Below, piece by piece: positions 36,930 through 45,442 of a stretch of DNA of 64,000 nt (the first letter of the stretch is position 1; every line of letters begins with the position of its first letter). The notes under the pieces were generated by a model that saw nothing but the letters and a program-made list of their open reading frames with translations, was not told the DNA's origin and made no database searches. This DNA comes from VRUE01 sp963714155. Its GTDB lineage: Bacteria; Actinomycetota; Thermoleophilia; Solirubrobacterales; 70-9. Both the position numbers and the translations under genes were made by a program. The stretch covers positions 620,001 through 684,000 of the forward strand of contig OY970236.1 in the NCBI GenBank assembly GCA_963714155.1, given 5' to 3'.

Positions 36930-38113
36930 CGCCACTCCGGCTTCGCCAGCAGCAGCTGCACGTCGCCGATGCGGCGCTCGCGGAAGCCCGCCTCCGAGGA
37001 GCAGAGGTAGAACTCCCAGAGGCGGCGGAAACGCTCGTCGTAGCCGCGAGCGCGCAGCCGCTCCCAGGTGGCGAGGAAGCGCTGGCGCCAGCTGGCGAGG
37101 GTGGGTGGGTAGTGCGCGGTGATGTCGTCCATCCATACCTCACGCATGTCGGTGACGCGAGCCAGGCAGTCGGCGATCAGCTGCTTAGAGGGCAGGCAGC
37201 CGCCGGGGAAGACGTGGGTGTTGGCGAAGCTGCGGGCGCCCTTCTCGGCCTCGTAGAGGCGGTCGTCGATCGTGATCGCCTGCAGCAGCATCAGGCCGTC
37301 GGGGCTGAGCAGCTCGCTGCAGCAGTGGAAGTAGTCGTCGAAGTGGCGCCAGCCGACCGCCTCGATCATCTCCACTGAGACCAGGCGGTCGTAGCGGCCG
37401 TGCAGGTCGCGGTAGTCCTCCATCAGCACCTCGACCCGGTCATCCAGCCCGGCCTCGGCGACCCGGCGGCTGGCCAGCTCGTGCTGGGCGGGGGAGATCG
37501 TCGTCGTCGTCACCCGGCAGCCGTGCTCGCGGGCGGCGTGGATCGCCAGCCCACCCCAGCCGCTGCCGATCTCCAGCAGGTGGTTCTCGGGCCCGAGCCG
37601 CAACTCCTCGCAGATCCGCCGCAGCTTCGCCAGCTGCGCCTGCTCGAGGCTGGCGCCGGGGCGGGGGAAGTAGGCGCAGGAGTAGAGCATCTGCTCGTCG
37701 AGGAAGGAGGCGAAGAGGTCGTTGCCGAGGTCGTAGTGGGCGGCGATGTGCTTGCGTGCTTTGACGCGGGTGTTGTCGGGGACGAGGCCGCGGATCCGGT
37801 GGGCCCAGCCGCGCGGCCTAGCGACGGCGCCGCGGACGCCGCCGGTCTCGCTCAGCTCGCGGGCGGCGATGCGGATCAGCGCGACCAGGTCGTCGGTCTC
37901 CCAGAGGCCGTCGACGTAGGTCTCGCCGAGGCCGACGCTGCCGTGCAGGGCGCCGCGCCAGGCGGCCGGGTCGCGGATCGTGAGCGTCGCCCGCAGCTCG
38001 GCGTCGGCCGGCCCGAAGCTGCGTTCGCGGCCTGCTTCGATCAAGTCGATGCGGCCGTTGCGGAGGCGGCGCAGCGCCTGCGAGACGGCGGTGCGGGCGA
38101 GCTGGTCCCTCAT
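36926..38113 (-). CDS. Cyclopropane-fatty-acyl-phospholipid synthase family methyltransferase
   Basis: 395 residues. It transfers a methyl(ene) group from SAM to the double bond of phospholipid acyl chains. Seen: KHIAAHYDLGNDLFASFLDE, LYSCAYFPRPGASLEQAQ with the conserved Cys, SAM loop LLEIGSGWGGLAIHAA, VSVEMIEAVGWRHFDDYF with the active-site Glu, and ANTHVFPGGCLPS. ATG 38111-38113 overlaps the DUF1365 stop (ATGA). Product may be a cyclopropane, methyl-branched or furan fatty acid. Confidence 0.93.
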   Translation of the reverse strand: MRDQLARTAVSQALRRLRNGRIDLIEAGRERSFGPADAELRATLTIRDPAAWRGALHGSVGLGETYVDGLWETDDLVALIRIAARELSETGGVRGAVARPRGWAHRIRGLVPDNTRVKARKHIAAHYDLGNDLFASFLDEQMLYSCAYFPRPGASLEQAQLAKLRRICEELRLGPENHLLEIGSGWGGLAIHAAREHGCRVTTTTISPAQHELASRRVAEAGLDDRVEVLMEDYRDLHGRYDRLVSVEMIEAVGWRHFDDYFHCCSELLSPDGLMLLQAITIDDRLYEAEKGARSFANTHVFPGGCLPSKQLIADCLARVTDMREVWMDDITAHYPPTLASWRQRFLATWERLRARGYDERFRRLWEFYLCSSEAGFRERRIGDVQLLLAKPEWR

Positions 38114-38931
38114 GGCGAGAGGAAGCCCTTCGGCTTGCGACCCTCGGGGTGGGGGAAGTAGCGCGCGCCCTTCAGCTTCAGCCGCAGCGACTGGGCGTAG
38201 ATCTTGGCGACGGTCTGCAGCGACATCGCCGGGTAGCGGGCCAGCATCCCGGCTAGGCGGGCGCGGCTGAGCTCGTGACGGCGCAGCGAGAGGGTGGCGT
38301 CAAAGGCCTTGTCACTCGTGTCGACTGAAACGTTTTGTGCCTCTGATGAGGGGTCAGCGCGTTGCAGCGGGCGGGACTCGATGTGGACGCTGAGGCGCTC
38401 ACCGGGTTCGCTGGCGCGGAAGGCGTAGGTCTGGTCCATCCCCATCAGCGGGGAGACGTGAAGGGTCTTGTCGAGCTCGTCGGTCAGCACGGCCCCGCGG
38501 CGCGATCCGCGCGCCAGGACATAAGGGTGACGCTCGCCCCAGGGGATGTTGTTGACGTCGGCCACGACCGCTTCTACCCACTCCCCGGTGAGGTCGAAGC
38601 AGTAGTAGAAGCTGACCGGGTTGAAGGCGTGGCCGAGGTAGCGCAGGTTGGCGAGCAGGCGCACCGGTCCGCGTGGGCGGCTGCCGGTCTGCGCCTCGAC
38701 CGCGTCGCGGGCGCACTCGGCCAGCGAGCGGTCGGAGTCGCCCATGAAGTCGGCGCGGCGGAAGCGCGCGGGCGCGGCGCGGCGGGCCGAGAAGAACGGG
38801 TAGGGGTCGAGCACCCCGGGCAGCTCCTCCAGGTCCAGGTACATGAGGAAGAGTCGGTAGCGGAAGCAGTGCTCGACCGGCTCGAAGCGGCGGTGTCGCA
38901 CCCAGCCCTCGTATACCGCCGAGGCGCTCAT
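38110..38931 (-). CDS. DUF1365 family protein
   Basis: 273 residues. The family-defining segments are present: SAVYEGWVRHRRFEPVEHCF near the N-terminus, YRLFLMYLDLEELP, LANLRYLGHAFNPVSFYYCF, DVNNIPWGERHPYVL, and KTLHVSPLMGMDQTYAF. DUF1365 genes almost always sit between a flavin amine oxidase-like gene and a CFA-type methyltransferase, as here, and are believed to act in modified fatty acid synthesis. ATG 38929-38931 overlaps the upstream stop (ATGA). Confidence 0.93.
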   Translation of the reverse strand: MSASAVYEGWVRHRRFEPVEHCFRYRLFLMYLDLEELPGVLDPYPFFSARRAAPARFRRADFMGDSDRSLAECARDAVEAQTGSRPRGPVRLLANLRYLGHAFNPVSFYYCFDLTGEWVEAVVADVNNIPWGERHPYVLARGSRRGAVLTDELDKTLHVSPLMGMDQTYAFRASEPGERLSVHIESRPLQRADPSSEAQNVSVDTSDKAFDATLSLRRHELSRARLAGMLARYPAMSLQTVAKIYAQSLRLKLKGARYFPHPEGRKPKGFLSP

Positions 38932-40199
38932 GCGGCCACCGCCTCGGTTGCGCTCGCCGCGACCGCGGGGGCGATCCGCTCGCAGGCGCGGAGCGCGCTG
39001 ACCACGCCGTCCTCGTGGAAGCCCCAGCCCCAGTAGGCGCCGCAGTAGTGGGTGCGGCGCACGCCGCTGATCTCGCCGTGCTGGGCCTGCGCGGCGACGC
39101 CGGCGGCGGTGTAGACGGGGTGCTCGTAGCTGAAGCGGCGCAGCACCTTCTCCGGGTCGATCGCCTCGCCGCGGTTGAGCGTGAGCAGGTACTCGCGGTC
39201 GGCGCGCAGTTGCTGCAGGTTGTTCATCCAGTAGGTGACGGTGCTGCGCTCGCTGGCCGGCTCGGTGAGGTGGAAGTTCCAGCTCGCCCAGGCGCTGCGC
39301 CGGCGCGGCAGCAGCGCGGCGTCGGTGTGGAGCACGGCCTCGTTGCGCTGGTAGGGGATCGCGCCGAGGATCTCGCGCTCGGCCTCGCTGGGGTCGGCGA
39401 GCATCGCCAGCGCCTGGTCGGAGTGGGCCGCGATCACCACCTGGTCGAAATCCTCGCTCTCGCAGCCCTCGGCGGCGATCCGCACGCCGTCGTCGAGCCG
39501 CTCGATGCTGCGCACCGGCGCTCGCAGTCGGATGCGATCGCGCCAAGGCTCGGTGATCGCCTTGACGTAGCTGCGCGAACCGCCCTCCACGGTGCGCCAG
39601 CGCGGCCGGTCGCGCAGGCTGAACATGCCGTGGTTGTCGAAGAACTCGGCCATAAAGCTGGCCGGGAAGTTCCACATCTGCTCCGGGTCCGCCGACCAGA
39701 CCGCCGAGGCCTGGGGCACGATCAGGCGCTCGATGAAGTGTTGGGAGAAGCCGCGCTGCTCCAACCAGTGGCCGAGCGAGGGCGCGGTGCCGTTCATCCC
39801 GATCAACGCCTGCGCCTCGCGGTTGAAGCGGCGCCAGTCGCGCAGCATGCCGAGGAAGGAGGGGCTGAGCAGGTGGGCTGGGCGGGCGAAGATGCCGCGC
39901 GGCGTGCCCGAGTACTCGAACTCGCCGCGGCCGTCGGAGACCGAGAAGCCCATGTGGGAGGGCTGGCTGGGGACCTCGAGCTGCTCCAGCAGCCGTTCGA
40001 AGTTGGGGTAGTTGCGGTCGTTGAAGACGATGAAGCCGGTGTCGATCCAGTGGCTGCCGGCCTCGCTCTCGACCTCGACCGTGTGCGAGTGCCCACCGAC
40101 CCGCTCGCCGGCCTCGTAGACGACGATCTCGTGCTCGCGGTGGAGGAGATGGGCAGCAACGAGGCCCGAGATGCCGGTTCCGACGATCGCAATCTTCAT
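38928..40199 (-). CDS. FAD/NAD(P)-binding amine-oxidase-like oxidoreductase
   Basis: 423 residues. The FAD loop IAIVGTGISGLVAAHLLHRE is at the very N-terminus, with VVYEAGERVGGHSHTVEV and the C-terminal THYCGAYWGWGFHEDGVVSA. Middle segments (WIDTGFIVFNDRNYPNF, WSADPEQMWNFPASF) are those of the group found beside DUF1365 and CFA genes. Probably desaturates or oxidises the acyl chain before or after methylation. First gene of the operon; the 280-base region upstream contains its promoter. Confidence 0.92.
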   Translation of the reverse strand: MKIAIVGTGISGLVAAHLLHREHEIVVYEAGERVGGHSHTVEVESEAGSHWIDTGFIVFNDRNYPNFERLLEQLEVPSQPSHMGFSVSDGRGEFEYSGTPRGIFARPAHLLSPSFLGMLRDWRRFNREAQALIGMNGTAPSLGHWLEQRGFSQHFIERLIVPQASAVWSADPEQMWNFPASFMAEFFDNHGMFSLRDRPRWRTVEGGSRSYVKAITEPWRDRIRLRAPVRSIERLDDGVRIAAEGCESEDFDQVVIAAHSDQALAMLADPSEAEREILGAIPYQRNEAVLHTDAALLPRRRSAWASWNFHLTEPASERSTVTYWMNNLQQLRADREYLLTLNRGEAIDPEKVLRRFSYEHPVYTAAGVAAQAQHGEISGVRRTHYCGAYWGWGFHEDGVVSALRACERIAPAVAASATEAVAA

Positions 40200-40480
40200 C
40201 GCCCCGTCTATACGAGTGCCGGAGGGCTTTGGATGAATTCGCCAAACGCGCGTCGCGATGCGGCTCCAGACTGCCGTGGCCAGTTTCGGTACGTCAATGG
40301 TATGGCGGTTTCTTTGCTCGCGGCCAGATCGCCGCTACCGTGTCCCCAGTTGAGTGAAGAAACCCTTCTGCGGCGCCAAATCCCGCCCAGTTCTCTTCAC
40401 GTCACCGTTCCCGCAATGTCCCTCCCCGCGTACATGTCAGCCCCTGCCTGCGTCCACGAGATAAGGCCCGGTCCCGCTCC
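40200..40480. promoter_or_regulatory. Divergent intergenic region, 281 bases
   Basis: It separates the FAD oxidoreductase (minus) from the secreted metallopeptidase (plus). A+T content is raised around 40255-40400 (for example CAATGGTATGGCGGTTTCTT). I see no clear operator palindrome, riboswitch or small gene. A weak inverted pair CCGCTCC/GTGAGCGG lies directly before the GTG start at 40481. Confidence 0.3.
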
Positions 40481-41575
40481 GTGAGCGGGCGCCCGGCGGG
40501 GGCGCTTGCGGGCATAGCCATGACCACGCTTCTCCTGGCGGTCCCGGGAGGGGCCGTCGCCGAGCGTCCCAATCCGGGCGTCTCGCTCGAGGTGCCGCCG
40601 CCTGCGGTACCGATGCACGACGTCGTGTTGGGCGAGCCTGGCGCTGCGGCGGCGCGGATATCGGCATCCGCGTCGTCGCAGCGCTACTCGATCAACGACG
40701 GCAGCGGCGCGACGATCGCCGTCTCGGTCACCCAGGCCTGCGCCGAAGTCTGCAACGTCACCGACCCGCAGCGGGTCGCCGACTTCATCGGCACGCTGAT
40801 CCACGGCGACGAGGTCGACCTGCTCTCGGTCCAGCTCGACAGCGAATTCCAGCTTGGCTTCGACTGCGGCTTCGGCGCCGAGGCCTGCTACTTCAGCGGC
40901 GAAAACAAAGTCGTCATTGGCGGCTATGAGGAAGCCGACGGCGACGGCGCGACCTTCGACTTCGTGCTCGCCCACGAGTACGGCCACCACGTCGCCCAGC
41001 ACCGCGAAATGCCGGCGCCCTTCCGCAACGCGATCGACTGGGGCCCAGAGCGCTGGGCCAGCCTCGAGGGCGTCTGCCGCGGCCAGCGCGCCGGCCGTCT
41101 CTATCCCGGCGACGAGGGCACCCACTACTTCGAGGACCCCGGCGAGGCATTTGCCGAGGCCTTCGCCCATTACCGCTTCCCCGACCTCCCGGTCACCTGG
41201 CGCTACAGCCCAGCGCTGGAGCCGAATGCGGCCGCCTTCAGGGCGATCCGCGAAGACACCCTTGAGCCCTGGCAGGGGCGGACCAGCTTGACGCTGTCCG
41301 GGCACGTTCCGGCCAGGGGGGAGGGCGCAGCCGTCGAGGCCCTACGTACGCCGCTCGACGGATTGGTCAGCCTGCGCCCAAGCAGCCTGTCCAGGCACGG
41401 CTACGAGTTGGCCCTTCGTAGCCGTGCCGGCAGGCTCCTACGCAGTTCCCGCAACGGCCTGGGCCCCAGCCAGCGCCTCGATTACACCGTCTGCGGCGAG
41501 CAACGCCTCCGCCTCGTGATCACCTCGACCAAGCCCCACCGCACCCCCTTCCGACTCCAAATCCAGCGACCCTGA
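40481..41575 (+). CDS. Secreted gluzincin-type metallopeptidase-like protein
   Basis: 364 residues. Signal peptide (ALAGIAMTTLLLAVPGGAVA) then a catalytic domain with FVLAHEYGHHVAQH, the HExxH zinc motif with catalytic Glu, and downstream PGEAFAEAFAHY, which could give the third ligand Glu. Cys pairs (ACAEVCN, DCGFGAEACYF) suggest disulphides. The last 120 residues form a beta-type C-terminal domain (LTLSGHVPARGEG to PFRLQIQRP). GTG start 40481. Peptidase family not assigned beyond the HExxH-Glu type. Confidence 0.8.
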   Translation: MSGRPAGALAGIAMTTLLLAVPGGAVAERPNPGVSLEVPPPAVPMHDVVLGEPGAAAARISASASSQRYSINDGSGATIAVSVTQACAEVCNVTDPQRVADFIGTLIHGDEVDLLSVQLDSEFQLGFDCGFGAEACYFSGENKVVIGGYEEADGDGATFDFVLAHEYGHHVAQHREMPAPFRNAIDWGPERWASLEGVCRGQRAGRLYPGDEGTHYFEDPGEAFAEAFAHYRFPDLPVTWRYSPALEPNAAAFRAIREDTLEPWQGRTSLTLSGHVPARGEGAAVEALRTPLDGLVSLRPSSLSRHGYELALRSRAGRLLRSSRNGLGPSQRLDYTVCGEQRLRLVITSTKPHRTPFRLQIQRP

Positions 41576-41612
41576 AATACTTGACAAAGGGCAAGGTCTT
41601 TGCCCGCCTTCC

Positions 41613-41686
41613 GGGGGCGTAGCTCAGCTGGTTAGAGCGCTGGCCTGTCACGCCAGAGGTCGCGGGTTCGAGTCCCGTCGCTCCCG
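41613..41686 (+). tRNA. tRNA-Asp (GTC anticodon)
   Basis: 74-nt cloverleaf. The acceptor GGGGGCG (41613-41619) pairs with CGCTCCC (41679-41685, one G-T pair), G discriminator at 41686. The anticodon stem CTGGC/GCCAG holds CTGTCAC with GTC at 41647-41649; T-arm GGGTTCGAGTCCC. No CCA encoded. A hairpin GGGCAA/TTGCCC (41589-41605) just upstream may end the preceding gene. Confidence 0.96.
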
Positions 41687-41784
41687 TATCTCGGGATCAC
41701 GCTAAGGCAAATTGGGGCCGGTCAGGTCTGGCGTCGCATCCGGTGAGCCAGTGGCCATCGTGTGCCGAAAGTCGCTTGCTCCGC

Positions 41785-43911
41785 TCAGGCCGCTCGCTCC
41801 AGGCTTTCTGTCTGCTTCCACCGCTCCCAAGCGGTGGCTAGTGGCTCAGGAGCCTCTCCCTGTCGACACTTCTCAATGTATGCCGACTTGAACTCTTGAG
41901 CACGCTTCAGCAGTTCTGCGTCATAGAACTTTTTCTGCTCGATACCTACAAGCTCGTCCCAGACCTCAGCGCCGCGGGCTGCTTCCTCCTCTCCAAGCTC
42001 TAGGGCAACCTCTACCGCGCCCCCAATCGGAGAGTCCTCTTCGTCAGAAAGCAGTGCGAAAAGGTCCCCAAGCATGCTCGGATCAACGGCATGCCACTCA
42101 ACGGCGCCTCCGGCGGTACGCAAACGTAGATGTAGCCGGTCCCAAGTGCAGAACATCACCGCATGATTTCCGGCAGCTGCTCTTGAGGAAATATCCGCAA
42201 CTGCTCTCGCATCATGCTTTAGAAGGCGTCCCGATCGCTCAAGCGCAAGCTCTCTGCTCGTAAATGAAATGGCCTCTTGGGCGGCCCTCATCGCCTGGCC
42301 CGGCACGGTACGAGCCTGGACAACCTTTACGCCGTAACGGCTAAACAGCGTTCTCATCCGGGCCATGATCCAGTCTCTCTCAACGCGGAAACTGCGCTCA
42401 ACGCCCTGGGAAGGACGAAGGCCGAAACTTGCGGCGTAGTCCGTAAACGGCTTGTTGTACTTTCCTTCAGCGCGCAGGGCTACATAGTGCGCCACGAAGG
42501 CGTTCCGCGAAAAGCGGAGATCGTTATCTTCATCAAGTAGTGGTCGATAATTGTCGTACGCATCAAGCAGGTGACTCGCAGACTCCTCAAGATAGTCCTC
42601 CGGGAGGCTAAGTTCTGCACCGTACCTGCGTGCCTGCTCAAAAGCGTAGTGCGTCATCTGGAAAGAGCGCTCCTTATGAGGCTCGTAGAGCACGCTTGCG
42701 AGCATTGGGATTGCGACGCTGGCATCTAGAAAAATCTCAAGACGGTCATGTCCGCCCAGCGCCTTAAGCAGGTCGCTGGGCTCCATGCTGGTTAGAGATA
42801 GGAAGAGATGCCCAGCCAAGAGTGTCTGTCCGATGTCCGACTTTGAAATTATTTCTGCGAGCCCTGTAACGAGCCGTTGTGCGTCATCACTATTCATCTC
42901 TGTTCGCGAAAACTCGCGCTCTAGATGAGAGAGTTGAGCATGGATCTGGCGTCTCGCGGGCCCTACTTCTCCGCCTGGGGTTAGTGCTGCACTGACGGAG
43001 GTTGCCGCCGCAAGCATCAAGGCTCCCGCTGCTTCACTGATCACTGTACTAATTCGATCGAGGTCTTTTCCTGCAAGGCCTGCTCCCACTAGCTCAGCCA
43101 TAATTTCCTCTTGCAACTTGCGCCACTGTCTTCCTCTCACGATTCGTGCTGCCTTGTGAGCTTCGACTATGGCCTCGGGAACTTCTACTGTGTCACCATC
43201 CTGGTGAAGTTGGCCAGTTTGTAGCATGCGGTCGACGCGCGACGCGACGAGACGATCACGTCCTTGGCTCAGTTTCAGGGTCTTACCAACCGTGCGTATG
43301 ACAGTGTCACGTGTCGCGGCATTTCCAGAGTGCGTTACATATGCCGCCACTGCCCGATCTACGACCGCCTCCCTAAAGCCATCCGCATCCGTGCCGAAAA
43401 ATGCGTAGGCATAGGCGAGATCCTCTCGAAGGTTTGCAGGTGCACCACGGTCCCCCTCAGCGCTCGCCGCATCGAGCACGCCTAGTGCGGACAGGACATC
43501 TTTTGTGCGTCGCGCTTTGTAAAAGGCTGATGCCAGGGCCTGGGAGTCAACAAAGCGCCCGGCGATAGCGTGGTTAGACCAAAGATCGTCTGTGACTTGC
43601 TGAGCTTCCTCTGCGGGAATGCGCCTAGATGTGATGTAGACAAAAATCCGGGAGTCCAAAACATCCCTGGCTCGAATTGCGTCTGCGCGCGCCTTTGACT
43701 TCCAGCTCTTTCTTTGCGTTGAGAGCTGAACGGCTATCGGCTCTGGGTTTTGCCCTTGCTGGAAGAGCCTGAGGTCGCTGCCTCCATCGTAAGGGCCGTC
43801 CTTGATCTCGACGGCCGTATAGCCGGCAACGTCGAAGTAATGGATCGCCAGCTCGCGGAACGCTCCGATGTCCGCCGCTTCGATCAATCGAACCATTGAG
43901 TCGAGCCTCAT
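41785..43911 (-). CDS. Large two-nuclease protein (REase-like N-terminus, PIN-like C-terminus), defence candidate
   Basis: 708 residues, no named family recognised. N-terminal residues 17-100 resemble an Mrr-like PD-(D/E)xK nuclease: FRELAIHYFDVAGYTAVEIK with E35, D46 in YDGGSDLRLF, then IAVQLSTQRKSW, where the Q-x-K position reads Q62-L-S and Lys68/71/73 follow. The middle (140-380) is mostly helical. From about 390 EIFLDASVAIPML and later AVMFCTWDRLHLRL look PIN-like (Asp396; Asp in TWDRL). Codon use is clearly more A/T-rich than its neighbours, and it lies 98 bases downstream of tRNA-Asp, both signs of transfer. AAGGA precedes ATG 43909-43911. Activity is inference. Confidence 0.72.
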   Translation of the reverse strand: MRLDSMVRLIEAADIGAFRELAIHYFDVAGYTAVEIKDGPYDGGSDLRLFQQGQNPEPIAVQLSTQRKSWKSKARADAIRARDVLDSRIFVYITSRRIPAEEAQQVTDDLWSNHAIAGRFVDSQALASAFYKARRTKDVLSALGVLDAASAEGDRGAPANLREDLAYAYAFFGTDADGFREAVVDRAVAAYVTHSGNAATRDTVIRTVGKTLKLSQGRDRLVASRVDRMLQTGQLHQDGDTVEVPEAIVEAHKAARIVRGRQWRKLQEEIMAELVGAGLAGKDLDRISTVISEAAGALMLAAATSVSAALTPGGEVGPARRQIHAQLSHLEREFSRTEMNSDDAQRLVTGLAEIISKSDIGQTLLAGHLFLSLTSMEPSDLLKALGGHDRLEIFLDASVAIPMLASVLYEPHKERSFQMTHYAFEQARRYGAELSLPEDYLEESASHLLDAYDNYRPLLDEDNDLRFSRNAFVAHYVALRAEGKYNKPFTDYAASFGLRPSQGVERSFRVERDWIMARMRTLFSRYGVKVVQARTVPGQAMRAAQEAISFTSRELALERSGRLLKHDARAVADISSRAAAGNHAVMFCTWDRLHLRLRTAGGAVEWHAVDPSMLGDLFALLSDEEDSPIGGAVEVALELGEEEAARGAEVWDELVGIEQKKFYDAELLKRAQEFKSAYIEKCRQGEAPEPLATAWERWKQTESLERAA

Positions 43912-43943
43912 AAATTAATCCTTGCATCCCTTGCCTTATGAGG
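43906..43943. promoter_or_regulatory. Inverted repeat over the start of the nuclease gene
   Basis: CCTCATAA (43906-43913) and TTATGAGG (43936-43943) are perfect 8-bp arms with 22 nt between; the left arm includes the ATG. The outer flanks also partly pair (TCGAG / CTCGA with a 4-base bulge). It could be an operator or an mRNA stem hiding the start codon and AAGGA. Confidence 0.5.
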
Positions 43944-44196
43944 GAGCCTCGATTGCCAGAGCACGCTTTAACTTTCGATCGCGAAAGGGCCGTAGTCGCC
44001 GGTCGGCTCGAAAGTTTTCCTCCGTCAAGGTCAGTATCGCGCCCCGTGGCCTTGTGATCACGCCGTCGTGCGGCTCTCGATTCTGGAGCCCGCCCGCGAC
44101 GGTAGGCGCAGACCGGGGAGGTGCGTCGAATGAGGACGGTCTCTTAGACATCACCGATCTTGGTTTCGAGCGGCTCGACGAAACTAGGATGGGTAG
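43944..44196. other. Intergenic region at the right edge of the putative island
   Basis: About 250 bases without a gene. It contains a small hairpin CTTTCG-ATCG-CGAAAG near 43972 and an imperfect palindrome TTTCGAGCGGCTCGACGAAA near 44163, just before the PH-like gene. I found no repeat of the tRNA-Asp 3' end, so no attachment-site copy is evident. Confidence 0.4.
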
Positions 44197-44622
44197 ATGG
44201 CGGACCTTGGATCGAAGCTGCGTCCCGTGATTGAGCAACTGCTGGAGCCCGGTGAGGAGATTCGGGGAGTTTGCGTTGCCACCCGGGCGAGCATGTTCAA
44301 GGGTCGGCAGGTGGCGCTGGGGGTTACCGATCGGCGGCTGATCGTGCAGGGGATGAATCGCAAGTTCGAGCCGGACGGGGAGGCGATCTTGCTTCCGCCG
44401 GAGCGGATCGCCTCGGCTGCGGCCGACGGCGCGGGCGGTGGTTGGACGACGGTCAGCGCCGCGGTTATGGACGGCGCTGCCGTCACCCTGAAGCTGAAGG
44501 CGACCGATGGGGAGAAGCTGAAACTGATGCTGATGCACGGCGGCGGGCCGCTTGGCGGCCTTGGCGGTGGTGAGAGTCAGCGCGAGGGCGTTGAGGCGCT
44601 TGCTCAGTTCCTCGGTGCGTAG
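44197..44622 (+). CDS. Small PH-like (YokE/bPH-type) protein
   Basis: 141 residues. The pattern LEPGEEIRGVCVATRA, VALGVTDRRLIVQG and ILLPPERIASA is typical of bacterial PH-like domains (long beta sandwich then helix). A Gly-rich stretch follows (HGGGPLGGLGGGES), then a short helix. Function unknown. AGGA is 7 bases before ATG 44197. Its 3' end overlaps the convergent VOC gene by 19 bases. Confidence 0.7.
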   Translation: MADLGSKLRPVIEQLLEPGEEIRGVCVATRASMFKGRQVALGVTDRRLIVQGMNRKFEPDGEAILLPPERIASAAADGAGGGWTTVSAAVMDGAAVTLKLKATDGEKLKLMLMHGGGPLGGLGGGESQREGVEALAQFLGA

Positions 44623-44987
44623 CGGTTGTGGATCATCAGGCTGTTGCCTGACGGGTCGGTGAAGAAGGCCATGTGGCAGACGCCGCTGTCCATTGTGTCG
44701 GCGACGAACTTGACGCCCTTCGATTCGAGCTCGGCGCGGGTGGCTTCGACGTCGCCGACGTGGAAGGCGATCGGGTGGCCGTTGGGCTCGAACTCGCGGC
44801 CGATCGCGGCGGCATCGACCACCTGCAGGGTGAGGTCGCCGGCCTCAACCTCGCCGCCGGGGATTTTGCCGTAGTCAACTGACTGCTCGAGGCCGAGGGT
44901 CTGGCAGTAGAACTCGATCGCAGCGGGGTAGTCGGTGACGAAGACGGTGGCGAAGTCGACGCCGGTAATCGCGGTGGGGCCTGGCAT
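44604..44987 (-). CDS. VOC-family (glyoxalase/dioxygenase-fold) protein
   Basis: 127 residues, one VOC module of two beta-alpha-beta3 repeats: DFATVFVTDYPAAIEFYCQT and LGLEQSVDYG, PIAFHVGDVEATRAELESKG, and FFTDPSGNSLMIHNRYAP with the metal-type Glu position replaced by His/Met. No stronger hint of substrate. ATG 44985-44987, divergent from the small membrane protein gene 29 bases away. Confidence 0.85.
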   Translation of the reverse strand: MPGPTAITGVDFATVFVTDYPAAIEFYCQTLGLEQSVDYGKIPGGEVEAGDLTLQVVDAAAIGREFEPNGHPIAFHVGDVEATRAELESKGVKFVADTMDSGVCHMAFFTDPSGNSLMIHNRYAPRN

Positions 44988-45016
44988 GGCTTTCTCCTAG
45001 CTGGTATTCAGGACGG

Positions 45017-45442
45017 GTGGTCCTGGGAGACGATACGAAGGTCGTGCTGTTGCTGGCGGGGCTGATGTTCCTCTGGGCGTTGCTGCTGGGGGTGATGAAG
45101 TTCCGCCAGATGGATGCATCCGAGGAGGGGCTCGCCCATCCGTACACCGACATCGCCCACCGGGCGGCGCTGCTCTACAGCTTTGCCCTGTTGTTGGTTG
45201 CGACCTTCGTCGAGCTCAGTGGTTGGGGGGAGCTGGTCAACCTGCTCGCCGCCGGTGCGCTTGCCTTCTACTTTTACGCTGCCGTCTTCGGCTACATGGT
45301 TCACGGCTGGAAACGCGACACCGACAACCAGTTCCGCCGGCCGGTCCGTGGCCTCGAGGCCTTCATGACCAGCCTGATCGTCGCCGAGATCGGCGGCTGG
45401 CTGGTGCTGCTGGCCGGCTTCCTCGACGCGCAGATCTTCTAG
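45017..45442 (+). CDS. Four-helix membrane protein
   Basis: 141 residues, hydrophobic segments VVLLLAGLMFLWALLLGV, AALLYSFALLLVATFVEL, LLAAGALAFYFYAAVFGYMV and LIVAEIGGWLVLLAGFL. Conserved-looking short loops (KFRQMDASEEGLAHPYTDIA, DNQFRRPVRGLEAF). Family not recognised. GTG start 45017. Convergent with the acyltransferase, overlapping it by four bases. Confidence 0.68.
   Translation: MVLGDDTKVVLLLAGLMFLWALLLGVMKFRQMDASEEGLAHPYTDIAHRAALLYSFALLLVATFVELSGWGELVNLLAAGALAFYFYAAVFGYMVHGWKRDTDNQFRRPVRGLEAFMTSLIVAEIGGWLVLLAGFLDAQIF

Noticed and set aside
38110..40245. 711-codon minus-strand frame covering the DUF1365 and FAD genes
   Set aside because: Only its last 273 codons are a real gene; the first part is an Arg-rich out-of-frame reading of the FAD oxidoreductase.
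41581..41612. Promoter with TTGACA directly upstream of tRNA-Asp
   Set aside because: No acceptable -10 box lies 16-18 bases downstream, and the stretch instead forms a GGGCAA/TTGCCC hairpin.
41666..44196. Attachment-site repeat pairing the tRNA-Asp 3' end with the far side of the nuclease gene
   Set aside because: I searched the 43.9-44.2 kb stretch for GGTTCGAGTCCCG-like sequence and found no copy; transfer is argued only from base composition and position.
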